Made by a program: the position numbers and the translations under genes. The notes under the pieces were generated by a model. It was given only the letters and a program-made list of their open reading frames with translations. It ran no database searches and had not been told where the DNA came from. Below are positions 18,521-30,785 of a DNA stretch of 64,000 nucleotides, piece after piece. The first letter of the stretch is position 1. Each line of letters opens with the position of its first letter. This stretch comes from Hydra vulgaris (lineage: Eukaryota > Cnidaria > Hydrozoa > Anthoathecata > Hydridae): NCBI RefSeq assembly GCF_038396675.1, contig NC_088921.1, positions 2,089,501 to 2,153,500 on the forward strand, read 5' to 3'.

Positions 18521-19186
18521 AGAAATCCGTAATAGTAAAGCCACATATATATTATGTAGGTATTGTAATTTTTAATTGTAAAAGTAAATTTTTAAATTCA
18601 TTTTAGATCAATTTCATCTGGTTACTGTCTCAACAGCTCAGTATTATTAGTTATTGTAGGAAATAATTCATAAGTTGATATTTTAAGGATTCTCACTTTA
18701 ATGAAATTGTTTGTTAAAGCTGATTTTTATTCGAAACATCCAATATTTAGTGATATAATTAACAGTGGTAAATATAATTTTTTTTCTTATGATAACATTT
18801 TAAAGATGACGTTGTCTAAAACTGTTGTTGATCAAGATATCACTAAAAATAAAGAATGTATTCGGTCCGAAGCGTTTAATAATTGCTTTGAAAATCAATG
18901 GTCATCTTTTATGTGTATCTTTGGTCTTTCATCTGTTGTCAATTAACAAATTTTTTGTCATTATCCTGGATTTGGATTTAATCGTTTTTTTTTTTTTTTT
19001 GCATTTAACAGATTAATAAAACCAAGGGTAAACGAGTTGAAGCCAACAAGAAACAAAGTAATAAATATAATGTTCTGTTGGATAGATAAGTTACCTTCAG
19101 GGATTGCTTTTACAACCAATCATTTTGTACCACTTGTTGTTTATGATTTTAAATAGTCACGTAAAAGAAATTTTTTTTCTGCTACG

Positions 19187-21636
19187 ATGCCAGCCAAATT
19201 AATAAAATTTGATGAAATTCCAACAAAGGAAAAAAAGGCAACTGTTTTTGAATTTTTATATCCTCTAAAGGAGCTACTGAACCTTCAACAACATCTGAAT
19301 TAGATTTTTCAGCCAAAGATAATTTCAGTGGTGATACTATTAAATGTTTGATTGTATCTAATGTTGAAAGCTCAATTGACTTTGTTAATAAATCTTTCGA
19401 CGAGTTTTTGATGTTGCAAATTCTCGAGAACAACAAAGAGAGTTACAATGTAACAAAATTTTGTTTCGTCAACAAAATTGTTCATTTAGTAAAGAATGTG
19501 TTTATCCCAGATAATTCTTTCAACTTTCCACAAGGCAAAAACAATAAAATGTTTTCAATTAAATGGCTAGAAACATTTTCTTGGCTTTGTTATTCTAAAA
19601 AATTAAATGGTGGATTTTGCTTGCCATGTGTATTATTTGAAGATGATTTTCCAGCATAGAGTTACAAGGTTTCAGGGTTCTTTAAAGAACCACTTAAAAA
19701 TTTTAATGATGGTTTCCCAGCCTTAAAACGCCATTGTGATCCGAACTTAAATGGTTTGCATTCTCAAAAACAGAGTCTTTTTAATGATGTTATGAGGCAA
19801 GCTGCTGGTGATACAAAACCTATTTATGATAATCATAGATCAAAACACCCTTGCAGAGATATCTGAGAATAAAAAAAACTTGGGCCGTTAATTTATACTA
19901 TTATTATGAATGGCCGTCAAGGACTCTTAAAGGTCATAATAATGACTCTCAGTATCACTCAGAAGTTGGGCAATATAGTACCTCTTGTAATATTGGGAAC
20001 TTCATGGCGATTCTTAATTATCGTGTTAGAGGTGATGATACTGTATTAGAAAATCATCTTAAAAGCTACAAAAAAATGCATCATACCTTTCAAAAACTAT
20101 GCAGAATGAAATATAATTCTGTTGTGGTGAGATAATTTCTGCTAAAGTTGTTTCCAATATAAAGACTGCCTAATTTTTTTCTATTTTATCAGATGAAGCC
20201 ATTGATGTTTCAAATAAATCACAAATGTCTTTAGTGTTGCATTATGTTGACAGTGGTAAAAAAATTGTTGAAGACTTTATTTTTATACACAACGACAATG
20301 GTTTAGATATTTTAGACACCATTACATCCCTAGGTTTAGATATTACTAATTGTCGAGGCCAAGGTTATGATGGTGCTGGAGCTGTAGCTGGAACAAAAAA
20401 GAGAATTGCTGCACAAATTTTAAAGTTAAACAACAAGGCTTTATACACTCATTGTTTTAGCCCTCGATTAAATCTAGCTGTGTGTAATTCTTGCGAAGTT
20501 CAATTTCTCTGTAATGCAATGAACCACATAAAAGAGGTTTCTTTTTATTTTAATCTTTCTATTAAAAGTAATTCTATCCTCGAGACAATTACTTCAGAAC
20601 ACTGTCCTGATAAAAAAAACAAAAAACTAAGAGATGTTTGTCGAACTAGGTGGCTTGAAAGAATAGATGGGTTAGACACATTTTAGGAGTTGTATGTTCC
20701 AATAATTTATTCCCTTGAAGCCATAAGCAATCACAGAAATAAGTTTGGGGCAGACTCCCAGCTATATCTTTATTTAAATTGATTATCACCTTTGAATTTA
20801 ATTGTTTCTTTGGTTGTGACTAGAGCTGTTTTTGATGAAACACATGTATTTACTAAAATGTTATAATCTAGCAGTTTAGATATTCAAACCTGTATAGATC
20901 TTATTTCTGTTTGACTAATAGTATAACGACTATTAAAAACAAAATTGATAGTTTTCATGATAAGTGCTATCTTGATGCCAAAGTTATTGCTGACCAAATT
21001 GGGGTTGATGAATGTCGAAAAAGAGCTATTGGGAGGCAAATCACGATACATAGATCGATAATCATCCAGCCGAGAATACATCAGAATATTTTAAACGCGT
21101 TTTAACCATCCCTGTAGTTGATCATTAAGATTTAGCTCTTTCTGATAGGTTTGACAATGACAATTTAACTTTGTTCTATAGCTTGAGTATTATCCCAGAT
21201 AAAATAATTTCTTTGCTAAATGGTCCATCAGAAAAAAATAATTGGAGGGAGAGTTTTAAGATTTGTCCAGATTTTTTCTGAATAGTTGCCAAATCCATTA
21301 GCTTTAGAAGCAGAGTGTAGTCTTTGGGAGATATACTGGACTAATTATCCCATTCCAAACAATGTGTCTGATACTCTAAAGTCAATTTCATGTGTTAAAC
21401 TTTGCGAGGAGTTTATTTTTGCAGTTATTAGCAACTTCACCTGTGACAACATGTTCTTGTGAAAGATCTATTTCAAATATTCGCAGATTGAAAACCTGGT
21501 CGAGATTAACTATGTCTAGAGATGGTTTGAATGGTTTAGTTTGATGTATACACATAGAGACGTAGTTCCAGATACTCAAGATGTTATTAAAAAATTAGAG
21601 CAAAGAAATGGTTTTCGTAAGTTAAATCTTTCGTGA
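19187..21636 (+). pseudogene. hAT transposase pseudogene (TTF/ZMYM1-like)
   Basis: Fragments of a hAT transposase lie in order across several frames. FSIKWLETFSWLCYSKKLNG with a zinc-finger GGFCLPCVLF lies in 19348-19659. A GHNNDSQYH...NIGNFMAILNYRV region (19851-20135) follows. The catalytic core is in 20225-20686: SDEAIDVSNK just upstream (first Asp), CRGQGYDGAGAVAG (second Asp), THCFSPRLNLAV and CRTRWLERIDG (RW motif). The C-terminal TTCSCERSISNIRRLKTWSR with the catalytic Glu is near 21450-21520. In the CxxH motif the His is replaced by Pro. Many stops and shifts show an old relic. ATG 19187 is a plausible start. A frame at 18701-18946 upstream is not recognised. No TIRs found. Confidence 0.85.
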
Positions 21637-21677
21637 GAACATGAACGCTTCAGTGATTCAGAGTTTGTATAAACTTT

Positions 21678-21802
<125 letters not shown>

Positions 21803-21805
21803 ATG

Positions 21806-22032
21806 ATTTTAATAAAAAAATGGCAGCGTATAACTATTTTTTTAAATATATTTTAGATAGAATAATATATTTACGATATTTCGTTGACCTATTGCGGTCA
21901 ACGTCATCAGGTAAACGTTTTTTCATTACCTGATGACGCTGACCACAATAGGTCAAAGAAATAATGTAAATATATTATTATATCTAAAATATATTTAAAA
22001 AAATAGTTATACACTGCCTTTTTTATTAAAAT
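21806..22032. mobile_element. Foldback element, ~107-bp arms with 12-nt loop
   Basis: The left arm 21806-21913 and right arm 21926-22032 are near-perfect reverse complements. They carry a TGACCTATTG(C/T)GGTCA motif next to CATCAGGTAA. The whole can form one long hairpin and is flanked by (TA)n tracts on both sides. No ORF. Confidence 0.9.
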
Positions 22033-22076
22033 CGATTTATTTATAAACATATTGTATAACAAGATATGACTTTTAA

Positions 22077-22077
<1 letters not shown>

Positions 22078-22144
<67 letters not shown>
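22078..22144. repeat. (TA)n tract
   Basis: TA repeat on the right side of the foldback element. Confidence 0.95.
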
Positions 22145-22147
<3 letters not shown>

Positions 22148-24290
22148 ATATTTAATATTTATTGTTATATTTAATTTAAAAAAATTGTCTTTAGTTATAA
22201 AGCTCTTGGTTATCTTTTCATTTTGCAACTTAATAAATAGTTTAGAAAGCTAAATAGTTTTTTTAAAGCGGATTAATTAAAGTTCCATTAAATCCATTAT
22301 TTGACTGTAGAAAAATATCTTTGGTCATATGTGAATAATGATATTAGTAATCCTCAAAATTGGCTAAAAATCGGGAAATAAAAAAGACCATTGTTAGCGC
22401 TGATGCTATATGAAACGCTGATGGTAACGCTGATTCTAATCTGAACATCACTAAGATTATTTTAATTAAAATTACTAAAGAAGTTGCGTTCTTATTTTTA
22501 TAAACAGATGCTATCACCAAGTCCTAACGGCTACAAAAAAAATCATTTCAAATCATGCAAATAGGGTGGTCCCATAGGGGGAGCTTTGCATTGCGTTGCA
22601 CAGTGGGCCAGTGACTGGACAAAAGCATAAAAACTAAAATCAGAATTTTGATGTCTAAATTGTTCCAAACCATTGTAAAGATGTTATAAAACAATTTAAA
22701 ACCGTTAAAATACACTTAAAGTTTTAATGAATATACTAATGCTGTGGTTGAAGTAGACGCAAATGTAGAAAAAAAAATTATAAAGTGAATATGTTGTTAA
22801 AAAATCGTTGGAAATAAATAACATTTACATAAATTCATGCGTTTTTTAAAATATTAAATTATATTTCTATTATTATCTAGATTTTAAAAGCTGTTAGACT
22901 AAAATGGTAAGTAATTTACATATTTATAGCAATTTTAAATATTCTTAATTTGTTATATTTTAAAGTTTTAATATGTTACATTTTAATCTTTTGCTTTTAA
23001 TTGACAATATATTTTTTTATTGCGACATCTTGCTTTTATTGTCAGATATTTTAAAGCTTATATATGTTTGCTTTAATATTTTCATAAATCTGGCTGCCAC
23101 TAGGCGCCACTTTGGTTTTCTTTTAGGTTTGAACTCTTTTACCAAACAAAAAATCTGTAATTGCGCTCAAAAATTTTTATTTGCACAAAATTTTAAAAAA
23201 CGCGGAAAACATATTAAACGGTCTTACTCATACTAAACATATTACTAAACAGTACTATATTTAAATTAAACATATTACTGTTCATTAAAATATTTAATTT
23301 AAACATATTACTGTTAATAATTATTTAATTAATAAGAACAAAATTTAAATTAAATTTTGTTCTTATTAATTTAGCGCTTGTCAAACCAAATGGATTTAAT
23401 AATCTATTTTGGTTGGTTTGGTTGTGGCTACTCATTTTAGATATTGAAATGCTGTTTTTATTAAGGCTTAATGAGTGTCACAAGAAGCAAAATTCACTAA
23501 TTTATTTGACTCAACAGTCCGTCAATACATGAAAAAGAAGACAGTATACTTGCATACGACTTTATTAAAGAACAAGATTTGGAGTTTCAAAGCGAAAAGT
23601 TTGAGAGTCAATTTCGTTTATTTATTTTGATTATGGTAAAAGATGGATTCAAAGTAAACTAACCAGTGCAAAGTTTATTAGAAAGAATTCAGCTTGCTTG
23701 AAAATGATTTTAATACCATATTAATGAAGGATAGTAAAAATAAACAACACGACAGACCTACATTATCATTTCAAGAATCATCATTAAAAACAAAGGAAAG
23801 AAAAGTTACAACTTTGTCAGCTTCAAATTGTTGTGATTTATTGTTTGTTAGGCTTGTACTACTAGTAGCATACATTGTCAAAGATTTTTTGTGATTGTGA
23901 ATGCATGGCAACAATATAACCATACAAATTTTAAAAATTCTGTAGACGCTTGTAAAATCTGCTAATTAATAAAAACTAATTAATTAAGCTAGAATATAAT
24001 TTTTTTCTACAGGAAAACAAGTTTATCTAGCAACGTGTAATAGCACGTGTAATAATACTAATCAAGTTAAACTTAAATAAGTTTTTCTTTTCACGAGCGA
24101 GGATCTCATAATAAAACACGTGCTAAATAGTGTACATATCACAAATAAAACATGTGCAACTAATAAAAGTTAGTTGCTGCTAAACAAAGTTAGGTATCCG
24201 TAGCAACTAATTAAAAAATATATTCACTTTTTTATAAAGCGCGACTTCATATTGGTAGGTTATGTAAAATTTGGTAAACTACTTATTAAA
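22145..24290. other. AT-rich stretch; one palindrome, no supported gene
   Basis: Contains a 45-bp palindrome (23327-23371, one-base centre). A weak coding-like patch at about 23500-23890 (fragments LENDFNTILMKDSKNKQ and SSLKTKERKVTTLSA) may be a transposon relic, but I cannot place it. The 87-codon frame 22973-23236 is unsupported. Confidence 0.45.

Positions 24291-24294
<4 letters not shown>

Positions 24295-24384
<90 letters not shown>
24295..24384. repeat. (TA)n tract
   Basis: Pure TA repeat. Confidence 0.95.
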
Positions 24385-24387
<3 letters not shown>

Positions 24388-24389
24388 TT

Positions 24390-24555
24390 TTCATTGGATG
24401 TTATCAAATGTGAATTCGTGGCATGAATACTTTACTAAATTTTTTTTATTCCTGTGGTTTTCTGTCTCAAAAATTGTCATAAAATATCAATAGAATATTT
24501 AATGGTGCAACCTCTGCAACTGCTTCTTCTACCAAAGCTAATGATAAATTTTATT
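24390..24555. repeat. Dispersed repeat shared with 62085-62232
   Basis: Both copies carry TTATTCCTGTGGTTTTCTGT, then TGTCATAAAATATCAATAGA, then a CTGCTTCTTCT block. It is a non-coding dispersed repeat; its family is unknown. Confidence 0.75.
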
Positions 24556-27110
24556 ATTTTATATATACTATTCTTATATATACTATAATGTATATTTATA
24601 TATAATATATTATATAAACTTATATATAATATTATTTTATATCATAATATACATTTAAACATTAATCATTAATGTTCAAATGTTTATAATGATACGCCCT
24701 CCCCCAACTACCCGTGTGTACAGCGGAACTCAAGTCAAAAATAAGTACGTATTTTGAGTGAGTTTGTAGGGTGTCTGGGGTGCTTTTTTTTCATGAAATT
24801 TGGCAGATAGCAAGAAAAAAGGTTTTTGCTGATATCTGAATATATTAGAAAAAAAGTCTACGCATTTCTTTAATACATACCTGATGCACAAACAACAAGG
24901 AAGTTTTAAACATTAATGAATTCATTATAAACATAATTTTACAAAAAATATTTCCGTGCAGAATTAAAGTTAAACTCTTGTATTACTTAAAAAAAATCTA
25001 TTTTGATACAAATGTCTCAAAATATAGCACAGAGAAATTATAACATCTTCAAATTACACCGCTCTTAAAAATACAGAAAAAAGGTGGCACAAAATTTAGA
25101 CAAAGAAAAAGGTTCCGTTTAGGTCGGATTTACGTGTACCTAGTTATAATTATATATTTCAAAGTTTGAATCTTATTTAAGCATTAAAAGATTTTGTCTC
25201 TATACTTAGAAATATTGTTAATCAACACCTCTAAATATGCTTTGAAGCTTAAAAGCTGTATTTTAAGTTATTATAAATTGGTTATCATTGTTTCTTTGCT
25301 TGACCATCTGAGTACTGAGCTTAACACAATGTTTGACGATACAATTTTAAAGTGCTATAAAGCACCTGTGTTTTAATTTCTTTGTTCTAATCTTCGGTTT
25401 TTTCTAAAAATAATTCCAGAAATTCAGTGTTTTGTTATGCTACTTGGAAAGGCTACATCATATCTTTAAGTGCCTTTTATTTAACCAAAGGCTTTATTAG
25501 GTTTCTTTATTATTGCCAAGCAAAGGCTTTATTACGTGAGTTTGACATTAGGGAAGTTTAGTTGAATTTCCTTTAACTGTCTGAATTTTAAAAATGAACT
25601 CCAATCTAATAATACCAAAACATTAAAAGCAACAAACATTTTCTTTACTGAGACACCTAAAAGGTTATAAGAAAATCGTAAATAGAATTTGCAAAGCAAA
25701 ATGGTAGATAAAGTCTGAATGGTATAGTTTAGTTTTTCACACAGAGTCTATAGATAGAAAACAAGTTTTAAAAATTTCTGTTTTTTTAAAAATTTCATGT
25801 TTTAAAATTCAAATATAATAAAAGAATAGTTTTAAAAAATGTTAACGAGAAAATGTTAACGAGAAAACACTAAAGTAATATTTAAAGTACAAAATTGTAG
25901 CATTAAATTTTTTCTTTTTTAAACTCCTTTTACTATTAAACAAATCTTTCACATACGCAGTATGTCGGTATGACAGATATATATTAACCAATTTTGGCAA
26001 CAATAATATTATTATTTAAACTACAAAATTGCTTTTGTTTTTTTACTCACAATACATATGTATAACTCATAGTTTATAAGATATCAATGATTTAATAAAC
26101 TATAAGTTTATAAAGTCTATAATATCTTTAGGTTTGAAAATGCCCATGTTTAATGACGTGCTTTACTATTAAACAAATCTTTCACATACGCAGTATGTCG
26201 GTAACTCATAGTTTATAAGGTATCAATGATATCAGTTACTTATTATTTGTTCAAAACTTAGAATTTACCTTCACTAAACATTACTAATCTTAAATTTTAA
26301 AAAAATTTAAAGAGAAAAAATTTAGAGAGGAAAAATAATTTTTTTTTCAAAATTTATTATTAAATACCAGGAGCGGATCTAGGGTACGTCTAGTACATCT
26401 GTAGACGTACCCCAAAATAAAATTGAATTAAAAAAAAAAAAGTTATTATAATATTTTAAAATTGTGTATAAAAGTAACTTTTTACTTAACCGTCAAGTAA
26501 ATTAGATTAAAGTTTTATTATACTTTTGAAAAAATTCTGTTACACTTTTAAAGAAAAAATTTTTTTCTTATTGTTTAGAGTAAATAAAATTGCTTCTTGT
26601 TTACCGGTTTAAAAGAGGAGTTAAAATAAGAAAATCTTTTTTAACTGGAGGTAAAAGTAATAATAAATAAATATTATTCAAATAAAAGAACCAATGGACG
26701 TACCCAATATTAATTTACTAAACAATAAATAACGTTTTGAAATTTTTTTTTTTAAATGTTGAAAAAGCAAGATATTAATTTCTTTACTTATAACAATTTT
26801 TGAACGCATCCCTGAGTAAATCTTAGTCAAAATCCTTTGTTTTGCGATAATCAGGAGGTGAAATATGTTTTAATAGTTAATACATGTCAAAATAAAGCAA
26901 TGGACGTACCTAACATCATTTTTTTTCTATGATTTATTTTTTTATTTAGTTTAGTTTTTAGTATTTAAATTTTAAGTAATTGATTTTATTTATAAAAAAA
27001 CACTGTCGGACATACCATAAGATAACCCCCTGAAATATGTAAGGTTTATTTTGATATTTATATTGTCGCTTTATGTTAGATTTAGTCGTTTAATGTTTGA
27101 TGTAAGCCTA
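24556..27110. other. AT-rich region with local duplications; no gene
   Basis: 25929-25970 and 26063-26091 are re-copied side by side at 26162-26230. A 26366-27010 repeat with GGACGTACC blocks resembles 54470-56020. The frame at 25194-25376 is unsupported. Confidence 0.5.
26366..27010. repeat. Dispersed repeat beginning with a hairpin (GGGTACGTCTA)
   Basis: GGGTACGTCTA (26382-26392) and TAGACGTACCC (26402-26412) form an 11-bp perfect stem around a 9-nt loop. AATGGACGTACC recurs at about 26694 and 26901. Blocks in the same order appear in diverged form at 54480-55850, so this is probably a mobile repeat, perhaps a hAT-type MITE. Right boundary uncertain. Confidence 0.45.
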
Positions 27111-27111
27111 A

Positions 27112-27800
27112 AATGATATGATGGTGCTAGAGCAATCGATGACCACAGTAAAGGGTTGTCCTCTTGTATTTTAAATCTGAATGAAAAAGCTGCATATGTT
27201 CATTGCAACAGTCATAGTCTTAATTTAGCTATTTGTGCCTTGTACAAAGAGCAATAAATCAAATATCTTTTGGCACACTTTAATTAGGTATCGTACTTTT
27301 TAAACTTTTACCTTCAAGACAACAAATTTTAGAGGAGTATATTGAAGGTACTGTTCCGTTGGCTGTTATAAAAACAATTAATCCGTTTTTGCAGAACAAG
27401 TTGGGTGGAAAAAGTTTACTTTTGTTTTGGATACTTTCAAAAACTTTGTGCTAGTTCCCACAAAAATGATACCAGAAGTTCATTTTTTTCATGACACTAG
27501 AAGGGCTTCATCATATCTTTTAGTGACCTTTATGGAAGAGATTTACTGAATTCCCATGCTTTAACCTTGTGAGCTTTATTTATGCAAAGCCTTTTGGTTG
27601 ATTTAAAAAAGGTGATATCCATTTTAATATTACTGAGTTGTTAAAAGAGATAAGTTTTCCTGCTTGTAAAAACATTAAAAATTTACTTGCTGCCTTTCCA
27701 TTAACTTCCTTTGAATTTGAGTGGGCATATTATTTATTTTGGCACCTGAAAAATTATATGTTAAGCACCATAGTACAGTGCCAATAACACAAGTTTGGTG
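27112..27800 (+). pseudogene. Relic of a second hAT transposase
   Basis: YDGARAIDDHSKGLSSCILN and AAYVHCNSHSLNLAICA (about 27118-27250) match the second-Asp and CxxH region of hAT transposases of the TTF type. FEFEWAYYLFWHLKNYMLST at about 27710-27770 is a decayed C-terminal dimerisation region with its Glu. Stops and shifts throughout. Only fragments remain. Confidence 0.65.
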
Positions 27801-28248
27801 TTATAATTTTTTATATATAAAATGTTCTAATTGTTATATTGACAAATGCTTTTGTTTTTTGAGTTTTTTTCAGATTTTATATATTTATCAGCAGGATATA
27901 ATAAAATGAAGAATTAATGTTTTTTTTTTTTAACATAACTGGGCATTTAGAATGCGTTTCTAAATACCTCTTTAAATAATTTAAAATTGCATATTATAAT
28001 ATAAAAATATTTTATTATAATTTATGTTATTTTAAAATATATTTTTTACAATATAAATATAAAATATTGCAATGCGTATTTTGTTTTAATAATGGCAATG
28101 TGAAAATATATATTTTAATAATAGATTTGAAAATAATGTGTAAATATATAATTTTATAATCTAGACGTAAAGTGCTACAGTAAACGTAAAGTGCCCAACC
28201 TTGCATATTTTTGAATGAAGAAAGGCTCTTAATAGAACATTTTATATA

Positions 28249-28263
28249 AATATGTATATATAA

Positions 28264-28359
<96 letters not shown>

Positions 28360-28372
28360 ATATAATATAAAA

Positions 28373-28456
<84 letters not shown>
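28249..28456. repeat. (TA)n tract with ATTATATATAATATAATATAA interruption
   Basis: About 208 bp of TA repeats with one internal interruption near 28349-28370. Confidence 0.95.
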
Positions 28457-28458
<2 letters not shown>

Positions 28459-28892
28459 TTTTATTTTAAAAGTGTTCTTTTAAATATATATTTCTTTTTC
28501 ACTGGTGGGCACTCTTGTAAACGGATTTCTTTTTTGATGCACGAGCAAATCGAGAAAACAACTAAATCAATTACGCATTTCACAATCACAAACGTATTAA
28601 ATTCTGAAAGACGTCCTTTATAGACAAACCCTACACCATCATTTAATAAACTGTGTCATCAAAAGAAATGTTTTAAAAATAGAAAAGTAGAAAAGGTTTT
28701 GAAATAGTAGCTCGAAATAGTAACACGAGTTCGTAAACTTTATATTTCACATTTATTGCGAGTTCAATTTTAAAATGAATATTATTATTGTTTTACACAT
28801 AAATCACACATCAAAATAAAGTTACAATTACAAGATTTCAGTAAGAACAATAACATACATTATTTCATTACTAAAGAATACTGTTCACAAGC

Positions 28893-29365
28893 CAGGGGTG
28901 GTGCCAGTATTTTTTGGTCTTCGAGATACAAGTTGATGAAATCTTTTTTTTACTATTTTTAACTAGACTTATATTCATCAAGAAATTTTAAGTTTGATAT
29001 TATAATTTCTCAGCGTTCAAAAATAAGGACAATATAAAACTTCCAACCTTCTCAAGTTGAGGGGGCATTAAACTTTTAATGGTCATATTTTTTGAACGGT
29101 AAAGTATTTTACTATAAAATTTTAAATTTATCGATTAATATAAGTCTAATATAAGAATATCAACTTGTTGCTCTCACGTTTAAGGCAGGTGGGGGGGGGG
29201 GGGGGGCAAAAAATTGAGGGTTTATTTGTTCCCAGGCTCCAATCATCGCCATTTTTTGCTAAGCATTCTTATTTGACATAAATATAAAGATTTATTTGTT
29301 TGGAGTTTGCTCCATGTCTGGAAGATAGATATCTCAAAGACCAAAAAATGCTAGCGCCACCCCTG
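28893..29365. mobile_element. 473-bp hAT-type MITE with 8-bp duplication
   Basis: The left end CAGGGGTGGTGCCAGTATTT and the complement of the right end CAGGGGTGGCGCTAGCATTT match for about 35 bp, through TTTTTTGGTCTT(C/T)GAGATA. Flanking 8-mers TCACAAGC (28885-28892) and TTGCAAGC (29366-29373) agree at six positions, consistent with an aged hAT duplication. The interior holds a run of 16 G residues at about 29191-29206. Confidence 0.85.
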
Positions 29366-30212
29366 TTGCAAGCCATTGCACACTATTGTTGCAACGAAAA
29401 ACACCAATAATTATTTTTTAAAAAATACCAATTTGTTACATTATTATTATATATTTTATATGATTATAACTTCTAATCATAAAACATTTTTTGTATTTAA
29501 CTTATATTTTAGAGGTGGTTTTTAAGAAAAGTTAGTTTAGAAATGATAGTAGATAATAAAAAAATATTTTCGTCGATGCCGAAAAGTAAAAAAAGGTTAC
29601 AGCCGATGCGATCACCTAGTTCAGTTGATATAAACTATCAAACAAAGAAAGAAAAACAATATCTAAAAAACTTTCCGTATTATCCGCATTGATCAAAATT
29701 TCTGACGTAAACGGCTTCTCGATATTTTGAATAAACTTAGTTGACGAAGCACATATACTATTTGAAGTAAAGTTTGCTAATTAGTTATTCAAATTTTCAG
29801 CTAAAATGGGCGAAACTTTCAAAAAATCAGCATTTTTTGGTGTTAAACTAAACATATTTGTTTTTTTTTAGATCGTACTTTGTTTCTTGCTAACTTTTCT
29901 ATATAATATTTGCAGATGTTGGAGGGTATTGCAAAGAATTAATTGCAAAGTTGAAAAATGAATTTTAAAACAAGTTGCCGAAAAAATCCCTAAAATCGCT
30001 GGAAAAATCCCAATTCTTAAGAAGTTTTTCCCAAGAGACATTTTCACAGTTATGCAATCGCGTAATTTGGCGAGTTTATTTCAAGTTTTATACTATAAAT
30101 TAGAATTTCTTAAGTTATTGTTCTTTTAGTATTTAATAATAATTAATTTTTAATAATTTTAGGAATTATTCTTAAATTTTAATTTACGATTACCGTACTT
30201 GTTGGCATAGTA
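29366..30212. other. AT-rich stretch, nothing firm
   Basis: A 48-codon Lys-rich ORF (ATG at about 29543) is the only notable frame and is not recognised. Confidence 0.45.
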
Positions 30213-30500
30213 TGCATTTTTTGGAAATATTGTTATATGCAGGCGCTGTTTTATAAGGATAGACCAATTCAGTATAAAATCATCAATATTTTTTTCTTTT
30301 AATTTCTTTATATATTTTGACAGCATGGTGTCTTTTGAATACTTTTTATTTTTGAAAGATTGCTTATGATTGGCAAAACGTTTTTTCCATTCACACTCTG
30401 TTATGCCAATATATTGTTTATATTCACACTCTGTTATGCTAATATATTGTTTATATTCACACTCTGTTATGCTAATATATTGTTTTTAATGCTAATATAT
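30213..30500 (-). pseudogene. Penelope-like GIY-YIG endonuclease fragment with in-frame triplication
   Basis: Read on the minus strand from about 30490 down. QYIGITECEWKKRFANHKQS, then a SKY...LKEKNIDDFILNWSIL tail, follow the pattern of the GIY-YIG endonuclease of Penelope-like retroelements (YIG...W..R...H..S ... K.......WSI). A 33-bp unit (starts at 30391, 30424, 30457 on the plus strand) repeats an 11-codon block, QYI(G/S)ITECEYK, three times in frame. No reverse transcriptase portion is seen nearby. Confidence 0.6.
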
Positions 30501-30512
30501 TGTTTTTCTGTT

Positions 30513-30547
30513 TAATGCCATAAATAATTACATTATTTATGGCATTA
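30513..30547. repeat. Hairpin, 16-bp arms and 3-nt loop
   Basis: TAATGCCATAAATAAT and its exact complement are separated by TAC. It may mark the end of the Penelope-like fragment or of the neighbouring repeat. Confidence 0.8.
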
Positions 30548-30785
30548 AAGAGTCTACTAAGTTATCAGAAACAGAAAAGCAAGTCGACGATACGGAAACA
30601 TTTCAGAATTGGGATGTCACTTTTACTGATTTTGATATAAAAACGCGAATTACTTTTACGCTTAAATTGCTTTACATAACTCATATAAAAATATATAGTT
30701 TACTTACATTTAAAAGTAATTTGTTTTTTTTTTTTACATAAACTATATAACGCGTAAAACTTAATTACTTAACTTAAGTTTTTTT

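Noticed and set aside
21860..21960. Hammerhead ribozyme core (CTGATGA ... GAAA)
   Set aside because: The stem II bases pair well on the minus strand, but an extra base separates the core from the stem. I could find no matching stem I and cleavage-site arrangement.
22560..22640. GCATTGCGTTGCACAGTGGG as a transposon end
   Set aside because: It resembles a terminal repeat, but I found no inverted partner or target duplication within several kilobases.
30391..30490. CRISPR-like direct repeats (33-bp period)
   Set aside because: The units are contiguous with no spacers, and read as an in-frame tandem duplication in a Penelope-like coding relic in a eukaryotic genome.
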